64,000 bases of DNA from Hofstenia miamia (Eukaryota > Xenacoelomorpha > Acoela). The notes beneath the pieces were generated by a model. The model did no database searches and was not told the DNA's origin. It saw only the letters and a program-made list of their open reading frames with translations. The translations under genes were made by a program, and so were the position numbers. Each line of letters starts with the position of its first letter. Positions within the stretch are counted from its first letter, which is position 1. This document shows positions 10,772 through 21,262 of this stretch, piece by piece. Where the stretch lies: NCBI GenBank assembly GCA_004352715.1, contig SCFE01000058.1:754882-818881 (forward strand), written 5' to 3'.

Positions 10772-11639
10772 CAGGGTGTAAAATCTAAAGGTCAAGATTT
10801 AATTTTTAAATAAAAAATAAATAAAAAAGGATGAAAACAAAAAACAATTTATTTCAACAAATAGCACTATTAGCATTGATTATGATCAGTTTTATAAAGT
10901 TCAATATGTTCTCCTTCATTATCTATCAAACATTGAACACGACTTCGATAATTTTCAAAAACTGCCCGAAGGATATCTTTGGTTATAAAGGTAAAACCAT
11001 GTCTTATACGTTCTTTGAGTTCATCAATACTGTCTGATTTGTTTGCATACACGTAATAATTAATAAAACCCTAGAGGAAATAATCACAGGAAGTCGCATC
11101 AGGAGATCGTGGAGGCCATGGCATTGTTGGTGATCCTCGTCCCATCCATTGGTTTTGAAACTTTTCACCAAGGAGATTGAACCGTTTGGAGTTTATACGG
11201 ATGCCATCTAAGAGTGTTCAGAGAAGTATGAACTGATTGATGACTCATCCCATTAGCAAGGGCAACACGCCTCAAATAAGAATTTGGGTTTTCAGTGAAG
11301 ACAACCCTGACCTATTCACCAGAGGTTTGGGGTTTTTCTTTTGTTCTTATTTTGTCAAGTACGCTGCCTGTTTCCATTAGTCTTGCATGCCACTTTTGGA
11401 TACTCTTTCCATAAACTAATCTAAACTTTCGTTGCACCAAAATCACACTTTTTGTGTTTCAAGCCACGCAGCACATTTTGATCGTTGTTGCACTGAAAAC
11501 GACATTTTTTTAAAATAAAAGTGCGCAAAAAAGAAATGCTATTTGTTAGTAAAGATAAACAAACAAAAATTTTTTATGATGCATTTTCAGATAAAATACA
11601 ATTGCACGCGCAATCTTGACCTTTAGATTTTACACCCTG
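10772..11639 (-). mobile_element. Internally deleted mariner-type element (868 bp) with near-perfect TIRs
   Basis: The left end CAGGGTGTAAAATCT and the right end AGATTTTACACCCTG are inverted copies matching for nearly 30 bp, flanked by TA (10770-10771 and 11640-11641). Minus-strand pieces of one transposase lie in order. An N-terminal helix-turn-helix region (about 11450-11230) includes KWHARLMETG and PNSYLRRVA. TMPWPPRSPDATSCDYFL (about 11126-11073) follows. The C-terminus is in frame 11052-10870 (SIDELKERI, YRSRVQCLI). The central catalytic part with the first two Asp residues is deleted, and stops interrupt the rest. Clean ends suggest it was mobilised relatively recently by a full-length relative. 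Confidence 0.88.
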
Positions 11640-11641
11640 TA

Positions 11642-14265
11642 TGTTTTTGGTGGTTGTGTATTCTCTAGAGAATTACTAGGAGAGTGTTGAAAGCAGAATC
11701 ACTGTGATAGATCCAGGCTTGAAAATAACAGTTTTATAATGAATAATTTACAATATAATGCATTTACAACCAGCTGTTTGGGGTCTTTTTGAACAAATTA
11801 TACAAGTATTTGTATTTTTAGAAAATACAATTTAGTTTTTGATATTTTTCTAATACAATGAATATAAAGAAGATAACTACAAAAGTGTTTTTCTTAAATG
11901 ACTGTCTAGCTTGTTATTTCTTAAATTTGCTTTTGAGAAATAAACATGGTAATGATATTAATATTAGTATTTTACAGTATAGCTTAAGTACGCCAAACTG
12001 CAACATTTAATAGGCGCATAACGTTATGCTTTACATGATAGGATTCGCGGCTATATTTGAAATTGTGTGAAGACCAATTGCAATAAAATCTACTTAAATA
12101 ATTTTCAATTTAGAACACACATTAATTTCACAATAACCAAAGATTAGTCGAATATTGATTGCAGATTGCTCACCCAAAACACATTATATGAGTAAAGAGA
12201 ACTATAGTGTAAAATGGTTTTTAAATGCACGATTTAACCAAACATAGCACATGATGGGCATATACCACAAAACATAGGTTTCAGGAAAACTGTTTTGTGG
12301 GAAATTTCACACAACAACCAACATAGCAGCAAAATTCTGCTTCCTAATCGTATGAAGGTAATAATTTTTATTTTTTTCTAAATATTTAAAAGTAGTTAAT
12401 AATACTTCAAATTCATATATATAATATAAAATAATTGGAAACTATTTCATGGTCAATCGCAATTTCCAATCACTAATCTTTGGTTATTATCTTTAATAGA
12501 CAATAATACTCTACATTCATTCGAAAATGTTGTATAAAATGCAAATACACACACACACATGTTAATATTATATATATTTTATTATATTTGTAGTTTATAG
12601 TTTTTTGTACTAGTTAATATGTGAAGCTTCAATATAAACCATAGCAGTAAACAATTTTATAAAATTATTTTTCATTCCAAGCATCATTATTGACTCAATA
12701 AAAACGTTGAAACTTTCTTCATGTGGACTGACGATTAACTACGTGTGATCATGTCTTTCAACAGAATTGAAATGCTATATTTCGCAAATAAGAATATACA
12801 TTCATGCACATTTCAAATATATTGGTTTTGCCACAAAACTTTCCAATTATTTTTAATGACTACCAAATGATGTGCACTCTAATACTCAGTCAAATCTTTT
12901 TGTAACCGAATTGTAAAAATCGGGTTTGAAAATATGAACCTAAGTACAGCATTAGCTGCAGAATATCTTACAACAAAAATACTTATAGTCGCTTCAAGCG
13001 CATTTTTAGTTATATATCTTATTAACCAATAATACAAAATTATTATAGGACAGAATTTCGCAAATTTAAAGTATATCAATAAAAAATATAAGAAAATGAG
13101 AGAGGTAGTGAATAAATTTGTTCTATTTCTATATTTGTATTATTTTGTATCAATCTAGCATTTTTGCTGATCTGGTGTAGTTGAAACTTTCAATAAGAAG
13201 TGAAAATATATTTTGTTTTGTTTCGAAAAACTATGATCTGTAAAAAATATGGATGAAAAATTTATCAAGTGCAATAATATAGAAAGGATTAATGAAGGTT
13301 AAAGTACACTATCACCACCGAAGCAAGATATTCATTTTTTTACACCTTCAAAAATAATTATAAAAGCGCTGTCCAAAAGTTGAGGCGCTCAAATTTTACT
13401 AAAAATCTACTGTTAAAAATATATTTAAGCTATGCAATTGCTAAAACAAAAAACAATTCAAAGTTTAATACTTTGTAAATTTTGTTGTTTGAAATGTAGA
13501 CTCTAAGCCTAAAGTTCTTAAGATGATTAATAAAATGTATAATATATCACCTATTTTCCTCTAAGGATGATGAAAGATCGCATTCATGATAACAACCCAT
13601 GGGGTTTACTTTTTTTATTTTCATGGCATAGAAACAAGAACAATACGTTTACTAATTTGCTAATAAATTTGAAAATAATATATGATGAGCTGATTTCACC
13701 AATCTAAGATCAAAACGTAATTTTGGGACATTGAATTTTTATGTCCCACACGATACTTGTTGTCTTAAGCATCACATTGGAGGTCTGTTAACTGGTACCT
13801 GGTCTCTGGGGGTACTGGTCATACTGAGACTGGGCCAAAATAAAATTTGAGCTAGAATTCTAACGTATTCAATAGGTTTAGAAAATTTGAAAAATAATTG
13901 TAGAAAACCTTGATAAGAATACGAAATTTTGTAAGTGAATGTATACTAAATATTTGGCAAATACTACTCTGCAATTTCCAAATGTGTACAATTTGCAAAA
14001 TTCAATTAAATACTAAGTTGATTAAGTAAGTATGTATATAATTACACGAAATGTGAAATGAACATGCTCCAGATTATTTATATACATTATCATTTGTTTA
14101 TTTATGATAAAACCTATAAAGTAAGATTAATGCTTCTTAGGCATTTTAAGATTTTAGTTCATGGCGAATCCAAATGGTTTTCTAAAAATATTTGATCGAA
14201 GCATTTTTGAAATTATTGTAAGTCCACAGTACACTAAAAATTATCTTTGATTTTGGAAGTGAAAT
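11642..14265. other. Gene-poor AT-rich region
   Basis: About 2.6 kb with no recognised coding sequence. It holds a (CA)n run at about 12547-12560 and an unexplained GC-richer patch at about 13778-13850 (GGTACCTGGTCTCTGGGGGT). A 66-codon hydrophobic minus frame at 12879-13079 has no recognisable homology. Confidence 0.4.
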
Positions 14266-14488
14266 GGTATATATATATATATATATANNNNNNNNNNNNN
14301 NNNNNNNNNNNNNNNNNNNNNNNNNNNNNNNNNNNNNNNNNNNNNNNNNNNNNNNNNNNNNNNNNNNNNNNNNNNNNNNNNNNNNNNNNNNNNNNNNNNN
14401 NNNNNNNNNNNNNNNNNNNNNNNNNNNNNNNNNNNNNNNNNNNNNNNNNNNNNNNNNNNNNNNNNNNNNNNNNNNNNNNNNNNNNNNN

Positions 14489-14520
<32 letters not shown>
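14266..14520. repeat. (TA)n microsatellite with assembly gap
   Basis: TA repeats flank unknown bases at 14288-14488. Confidence 0.9.
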
Positions 14521-14524
<4 letters not shown>

Positions 14525-15926
14525 GATAATAACGTACCCACCCAAATGAAGTTACTTTGTTATCCGCACCCAACCGTATAAAAGACTTTTTTATTTTTGC
14601 TAAAAAAGCAATTAGACATTTTCAAAAACATTTCGATCACAACTCGCATTCATTATATGTTAATGTTATTCAACATTATATTCATAATACAGATATATGA
14701 AAAAATCATTTCTAATCGTAAGCTGTCAATTGCAGTCGGTTTTGTCCAAACTTTCAAAAAACTTTCTTCAAGCCTATTATAAAATTTGGAAATACTCAGT
14801 TATTGATACATCTATAGGTAAGTGTGATTCCTATTTTGGTGAAAGATTGTGATTAAGATTATTCCGTGTTTGAAGTGCACGAATATAACATTCTCTTTTC
14901 ACTAGAAAATCTGATTTTTGCAAAAACTTTTCCTGGCGTTCAGATAAAAAGAACGATCTATTGCCTATTGCAGCAACAATATGCTTCAAATATTCGTTTT
15001 TGTAAATAATTCAGCATATCCCTTTCATTCGTACCATCATCAAGCCCTAATGAAGCATAAAAATGAAAGGAGAGATGATTTCTTATCAAACTTTATAATT
15101 TAGTGAGCTATGAGTGTCCTAAACACCACAAATTGTAAAAAATACCTGGGTTATTTAGTGGTAAAATACCTCTTATGTGGAATGAAAAGCACACTCGTAC
15201 TCGCCGTACCCGATAGTATTTATGCACACCAGCACGTACCCGCGAGCATAGACGGGGAAAATTGGATTCCGCTGGTAGTACCCGTACCTGCAAATCACAT
15301 ATATGTATAAAATATTATCTAGCGCCATTTTTCAATAAGTTTTCTTTTATATTTAGCGTCAGTCACTAATTGATATTGCGAAACTAGTTTTTAGGAAGCA
15401 GATGCTTTGTATGTCTAGATACTTTAGATAGAATACACACAAACCTTTTTAAGTAAATCTGAGTAAAAGGACTTTTTTATATTGTGATTTTTCAATATCC
15501 GTGATGGTTTCCCCAAATAATTTTTAAACCCTTATAACTCAAGACTTAATGAAGATATTTAAAATCTGAAACCACCACAAGATAGAGAACTGTTTTCACT
15601 TTCTCTTTCGACATAAATTCAGGGTAGTTATTGTTCCCATTAACCTTAGACCGCCCATTATGTGAACAATAGGTATGGAAAAAACTTGTATATTTTATGT
15701 AAAAATGGATTTCTCATTGAAAAAAACATCGTATTTGCCATTACAAGAGATTTTGTAGCTAAATTTTATATCCCTCTAGCAGCGAATGTTAAGAAATCTT
15801 TCATTCGCAAATATAATTATTATTGAATTTATAAAAATCGAAAATAAAGCAATTGCTCCTAATTGTAATTTTCATTAGAGTAATATTTTCGCTAATTTTT
15901 CAAATTGTGCAAATAGTAAATGTATA
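14521..15926. other. Gene-poor region with a GC-rich repeat-like patch
   Basis: No gene is recognised. At 15188-15296 the base composition shifts to GC-rich with repeated CGTACCCG/GTACCCGTACC words, similar in style to the ACCCGTAACGGATACGG segment at 50775 and the GGTACCCGCCGG patch at 43641. These look like ends or cores of a dispersed repeat family. Confidence 0.4.
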
Positions 15927-16248
15927 CATATATATATATATATATATANNNNNNNNNNNNNNNNNNNNNNNNNNNNNNNNNNNNNNNNNNNNNNNNNNNN
16001 NNNNNNNNNNNNNNNNNNNNNNNNNNNNNNNNNNNNNNNNNNNNNNNNNNNNNNNNNNNNNNNNNNNNNNNNNNNNNNNNNNNNNNNNNNNNNNNNNNNN
16101 NNNNNNNNNNNNNNNNNNNNNNNNNNNNNNNNNNNNNNNNNNNNNNNNNNNNNNNNNNNCCATTAGTTATCTAGCTGTAAAATATGTACCTAACGACTTT
16201 CAGTATAGTCATTTACCAGTATGTACATATTTCAGAATGCATACATAA

Positions 16249-16280
<32 letters not shown>
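15927..16280. repeat. Two (TA)n runs around an assembly gap
   Basis: TA repeats at about 15927-15948 and 16248-16281, with unknown bases at 15949-16159. Confidence 0.9.
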
Positions 16281-16284
<4 letters not shown>

Positions 16285-16564
16285 TGCTTGAATACTAAGC
16301 TTCTTTATCATTTTATGAAAAAAACAACGAAAATTTTAATTGAGAGTACTTTCGGTACTTATTGTACCATGTACCATCGTCATTCAAAAACAATAATTAT
16401 TTATTGTAAAAATATACATTTACAAATCATTAATTAAATTAAGCTAAAATAAATGAAAAGTTTGAATTCATTTTGTATTTAAATTAGGTTTATCCTTCTT
16501 AATATAAACATGATTCTGATGCTTTATATATTTTCGAATGCATATACATTTCGGATTTTAAGTG

Positions 16565-16830
16565 TCAAAAGAGATGTTCTTGAGTTCTTGTCTTCAAATG
16601 TCTTTTGGATTCACGAATGTAGAAGCTTTCAGACTTCTGATAATCATATTTGAAAATAATTGATGAAACCAAACTCTTTTGAATTGGATCTTTGTTAGAA
16701 ATTAAATTTGATGTTGTATCCAAATTTAAAATTGGTATAATTCTTGATTTCCTTAGTTTAAAATTTAAATTATATAAAGATTTCTTTATATATTTGTCCA
16801 GATTTTTAAACAATTTTATCAGCAGTGCGT
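16565..16830 (-). pseudogene. Penelope-like element remnant (RT end plus GIY-YIG)
   Basis: The 82-codon minus frame 16813-16565 matches the C-terminal part of a Penelope-like retroelement protein. A linker (KLRKSRIIPIL) is followed by a degraded GIY-YIG endonuclease core ending SFYIRESKRHLKTRTQEHL, where the family has YIGES/T.RHL..R..EH. The catalytic-loop Gly is replaced by Arg (YIRES), and the GIY/VYKF side is degraded (IIFKY), so the nuclease is probably dead. The RT palm is not present. A second fragment of the same class lies on the plus strand at 39160-39600. Confidence 0.75.
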
Positions 16831-17272
16831 TCTGTCATACAAAGGAATAACTGAAGTTGCAACTATATTTGTATTTTATGAATCAGTTGAAATTTGATGT
16901 GTACAGCCTTTCTATTTTTAATTATATTTTAAGTATATATAAGAGTAATAATAATATTTTCTAAAAATGTTTTTCATACAATCCAAAATGCGCGTCATAA
17001 ATCGATATGCGACCTATTTCCATTCGTACCTAGTATATTTTACTAAGTGAAAGCAGTAAGTACTTGGAGCAGTGACATTCACTGAACAAGTTTGTTTGAT
17101 TTTTCCCGTTTGTGGCACTCGGATATAGGTGACTATGTCTTGGATGGCCGAGGACAGGCGCACATTTATGCTCTAATTACTATAGTCAGTCTAAAAAAAC
17201 CCGGAATGGTTTTCAAACAAACTATTTCCATTGAACACAATGTTGTTTAATTCTTACAAAAACACAACTAGG
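16831..17272. other. Unassigned spacer
   Basis: No recognised feature. A modestly GC-richer stretch (about 17085-17165) carries no frame of note. Confidence 0.3.
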
Positions 17273-17690
17273 TTAATAAACTTTAACAGTGCATTCTTTT
17301 GGTATGTCAATTCCTGCTGATGCTCTTTGCTTCAAACTTGTCATCTTCTTTAGTGAATTATATGCCTTGGTTCTTCCTTTGATTCTCCAGATGAGAAAAC
17401 ACAATAAAATCGCACGTATTGTAATTGGGCGAATATGGAAGTTATCATAACTTTGAAGCATTCTCTGCATCCAAGTAGCAATTGGTAATTTTAGAACATA
17501 GGGATGCGTATTATCGTAACCAATTAGGTTAATCACCATTTAGAGAAGAACCCAAGTATTCATCAGAAGTGCACTACTCTGGTGGGAATGAATGGTAATA
17601 GCGCCACTGATGCCACTACTGGTCACTTGCATTCTGTTGGTGGCATCAATGGTAATTTTAGACATGAATTCTCCACGAGATGATACTTGC
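17273..17690 (-). pseudogene. Unrecognised coding-like remnant
   Basis: The minus frame 17539-17273 (88 codons, with LKKMTSLKQRASAGIDIP) is preceded, after one stop, by another in-frame open stretch (about 17690-17540) containing SKITIDATNRMQVTSSG and ITIHSHQSS. Codon content is less AT-biased than the flanks. I do not recognise the protein. A decayed transposon gene is the likeliest explanation; an exon of a host gene is possible. Confidence 0.3.
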
Positions 17691-17825
17691 AAATAAAAGT
17701 ATATTCATTATTGCATTTATTAAATATCTTAAATATAAATAATTTATAACATAAAGTCAAGAGAATTTTTAAACTAATTTATTCATGAATATCTGAGGAC
17801 GTTGAAATTAATAAAATGTAACACT

Positions 17826-18026
17826 ATGCTACACGAACAACTTTTATCACCAATTTTTGTCACCAACTAAAATCGTTCGTGTAGCATCCCCTCCCCAACT
17901 TTTGTCTAAAACTAATTAAATGACTAAAGTTGTTCGTGTAGCATACCAAATCAACAACAAAAGTTGGCAACAAAAGTTTTTCGTTCAGACGACAAAAATT
18001 GGAGACAAAAGTTGTTCGTGTAGCAT
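17826..18026. mobile_element. Inverted-repeat MITE, about 200 bp, with ATGCTACACGAAC ends
   Basis: The left end ATGCTACACGAACAACTTTT is repeated in inverted orientation at the right end. The match runs about 36 bp with two mismatches, through CCAATTTTTGTC. Two additional inside copies of the GTTCGTGTAGCAT end (about 17874 and 17932) face the same way as the right end, so the element is built of iterated terminal units. No coding capacity. No clear target duplication was found. Confidence 0.75.
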
Positions 18027-18264
18027 GGGCTTAAGTAAATTGCATTTTTACCAATTTTGCTATAGTCTATAGATATTTAAAACATTCAGGGGGATTTGCA
18101 CAAAGACTTCTAGCATTTATGTAAACGAGTTTGAAATTGTTTTTGTAGTTAGCCATAATAATTCGACTTGATTATCAGTATATAGTGGACCCGGATTAGA
18201 TTCTACATCGCCTGAGAGTAAAATTGTTAATTTGATGATCTCAACTAGATGAAAGATTATTAAT

Positions 18265-19208
18265 TTATATATTTTTAGTGCACCATAATTTGATGTTATG
18301 TATATTTCGATTATTGTAGCTAAGTTTTAGGGATACAGATGTTGTAATTTCTATTTGCCCTTTAAGTATTATTACAATGAAGTTTAAAAAGAAAAAGTAA
18401 CAATAAATGTACCTGAAGAGCGCCATGTCTATTTTTGGAAGGTATGTGGAGTCGGAAGAAGAAATCGATGATGAGGATGGGACTTTTGCGTACGACGTGT
18501 GAGGAATTCGAAAAGAGGAGTGAATGGTTGTTCGAGGACCAAGGAAATCTTTTAAGATTTGCGTTATAAGCCTGATTCCTTGAGGAGAAAGATGGATGTC
18601 ATCATTTGCTAAGAGGCTGAGGTTGACAGTTCGATATGATAGGAGAAATTTGTTAAAGACCGGGATAACGTTGAACTTCTTTGCAGATAGATTGGTGAGG
18701 ATTCTATTAAATTCAGCAATTGTAGGATTTTTCTTCAGAAGTGAGAATTTACCAACTGGCGTGATTTCCACGAAATAAATAAAGCGTGGAGAAAATTTGA
18801 GACGTATCAGCGAAACAATGTGATTAATATTGGATTTGAAATTTGGGACATCAAGAGAATGTAGAGCATCGATGAGACCTGTGTTTATGAAGACTGAGTT
18901 GATGTGAACCTTCGGATACTGAGAGATTTTTTCAGCTAAGCGCTTGGAGTTGTGACCTGGATAAGAATGTATTGTTGTGACTTGGTTAGAGAACAGATTG
19001 TTTGATCGTACAGACTTTTAGATGCTTCTACCAATTATTAATTATTACTCTTTTCTGGGGTCGAGGAAAGCTTCCCATCTTTGCAGGTTCTGTTGGCGAA
19101 GGTGGAGCAGATTTGTTGCTGAACTGTACTTCGGAATTTGCTGGAGAATGTTGACAAGATGCGTCAGATACAGATTATAAAGATGACTTGAATAGAAATA
19201 AGAGAGCT
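18265..19208 (-). mobile_element. SGNH-fold domain of a mobile element, copy A (C-terminal part)
   Basis: Minus-strand frames encode an SGNH/GDSL-hydrolase-like domain of the kind carried by some invertebrate retroelement proteins. In order they show TIHSYPGHNSKRLAEKI (Gly block), INSVFINTGLIDALH (degenerate G.ND block) and FIYFVEITPVGKF. NDDIHLSPQGIRLITQIL (Asp...His block, usually D..H....G) follows, then a Ser-rich tail; the longest frame is 18771-18265. An upstream in-frame stretch with PRPQKRVIINNW lies in the 5' part. The catalytic GDS Ser block is not evident (INNW), so hydrolase activity is doubtful. Copy A stops at the single N at 19209, where a second copy of the same sequence begins. 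Confidence 0.65.
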
Positions 19209-19209
19209 N

Positions 19210-21150
19210 ACAATGAAGTTTAAAAAGAAAAAGTAACAATAAATGTACCTGAAGAGCGCCATGTCTATTTTTGGAAGGTATGTGGAGTCGGAAGAAGAAA
19301 TCGATGATGAGGATGGGACTTTTGCGTACGACGTGTGAGGAATTCGAAAAGAGGAGTGAATGGTTGTTCGAGGACCAAGGAAATCTTTTAAGATTTGCGT
19401 TATAAGCCTGATTCCTTGAGGAGAAAGATGGATGTCATCATTTGCTAAGAGGCTGAGGTTGACAGTTCGATATGATAGGAGAAATTTGNNNNNNNNNNNN
19501 NNNNNNNNNNNNNNNNNNNNNNNNNNNNNNNNNNNNNNNNNNNNNNNNNNNNNNNNNNNNNNNNNNNNNNNNNNNNNNNNNNNNNNNNNNNNNNNNNNNN
19601 NNNNNNNNNNNNNNNNNNNNNNNNNNNNNNNNNNNNNNNNNNNNNNNNNNNNNNNNNNNNNNNNNNNNNNNNNNNNNNNNNNNNNNNNNNNNNNNNNNNN
19701 NNNNNNNNNNNNNNNNNNNNNNNNNNNNNNNNNNNNNNNNNNNNNNNNNNNNNNNNNNNNNNNNNNNNNNNNNNNNNNNNNNNNNNNNNNNNNNNNNNNN
19801 NNNNNNNNNNNNNNNNNNNNNNNNNNNNNNNNNNNNNNNNNNNNNNNNNNNNNNNNNNNNNNNNNNNNNNNNNNNNNNNNNNNNNNNNNNNNNNNNNNNN
19901 NNNNNNNNNNNNNNNNNNNNNNNNNNNNNNNNNNNNNNNNNNNNNNNNNNNNNNNNNNNNNNNNNNNNNNNNNNNNNNNNNNNNNNNNNNNNNNNNNNNN
20001 NNNNNNNNNNNNNNNNNNNNNNNNNNNNNNNNNNNNNNNNNNNNNNNNNNNNNNNNNNNNNNNNNNNNNNNNNNNNNNNNNNNNNNNNNNNNNNNNNNNN
20101 NNNNNNNNNNNNNNNNNNNNNNNNNNNNNNNNNNNNNNNNNNNNNNNNNNNNNNNNNNNNNNNNNNNNNNNNNNNNNNNNNNNNNNNNNNNNNNNNNNNN
20201 NNNNNNNNNNNNNNNNNNNNNNNNNNNNNNNNNNNNNNNNNNNNNNNNNNNNNNNNNNNNNNNNNNNNNNNNNNNNNNNNNNNNNNNNNNNNNNNNNNNN
20301 NNNNNNNNNNNNNNNNNNNNNNNNNNNNNNNNNNNNNNNNNNNNNNNNNNNNNNNNNNNNNNNNNNNNNNNNNNNNNNNNNNNNNNNNNNNNNNNNNNNN
20401 NNNNNNNNNNNNNNNNNNNNNNNNNNNNNNNNNNNNNNNNNNNNNNNNNNNNNNNNNNNNNNNNNNNNNNNNNNNNNNNNNNNNNNNNCCGGGATAAAGT
20501 TGAACTTCTTTGCAGATAGATTGACGAGGATTCTATTAAATTCAGCAATTGTAGGATTTTTCTTTAGAAGTGAGAATTTACCAACTGGCGTGATTTCCAC
20601 GAAATAAATAAAGCGTGGAGAAAATTTGAGACGTATCAGCGAAACAATGTGATTAATATTGGATTTGAAATTTGGGACATCAAGAGAATGTAGAGCATCG
20701 ATGAGACCTGTGTTTATGAAGACTGAGTTGATGTGAACCTTCGGATACTGAGAGATTTTTTCAGCTAAGCGCTTGGAGTTGTGACCTGGATAAGAATGTA
20801 TTGTTGTGACTTGGTTAGAGAACAGATTGTTTGATCGTAAAGACTTTTAGATGCTTCTACCAATTATTAATTATTACTCTTTTCTGGGGTCGAGGAAAGC
20901 TTCCCATCTTTGCAGGTTCTGTTGGCGAAGGTGGAGCAGATTTGTTGCTGAACTGTACTTCGGAATTTGCTGGAGAATGTTGACAAGATGCGTCAGATAC
21001 AGATTATAAAGATGACTTGAATAGAAATAAGAGAGCTTCAGCGGCATTTTCTTTATCTAATTGTGAAAACATTTGGTGAAGCGGCGTCTTCTTTTTATCT
21101 TTGATCAAAGAAGATGCCGCGTCCAGGGTTGGCGCACTGCCAAACAATTT
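19210..21150 (-). mobile_element. SGNH-fold element, copy B, interrupted by a 1000-N gap
   Basis: This repeats copy A from its downstream end (19210) through the SGNH region and extends farther upstream. Around 21120-21040 the minus strand encodes SLIKDKKKTPLHQMFSQL, then after a frameshift a Ser/Pro-rich linker. Unknown bases occupy exactly 19489-20488. In copy A the sequences flanking this gap are only 7 bases apart, so the 1000 Ns are almost certainly a placeholder. Small differences from copy A (for example AACGTTG versus AAAGTTG after the gap) show that the right part comes from a different allele or copy. A hairpin (GCGGCGTCTTC/GAAGATGCCGC) lies at about 21077-21120. Confidence 0.65.
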
Positions 21151-21157
21151 ACCTTTC

Positions 21158-21203
<46 letters not shown>

Positions 21204-21222
21204 TTCATAATAATAATAATAC
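21158..21222. repeat. (AAT)n microsatellite
   Basis: AAT trinucleotide run with one interruption (TTCATAATAAT). It could be the tail of a LINE-like insertion, but no LINE coding sequence adjoins it on the plus strand. Confidence 0.9.
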
Positions 21223-21262
21223 ATTTCTGGTGTATATTCAAAAAAACTAATATCCTTCCTTC

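Noticed and set aside
17826-18026. CRISPR-like array
   Set aside because: The repeats are in both orientations without regular spacers, in a eukaryotic context; this is an inverted-repeat MITE.
19164-20600. A 478-codon frame on the minus strand
   Set aside because: It runs through 1000 Ns; the joined protein is an artefact of a placeholder gap. Only the flanking SGNH-like parts are real.
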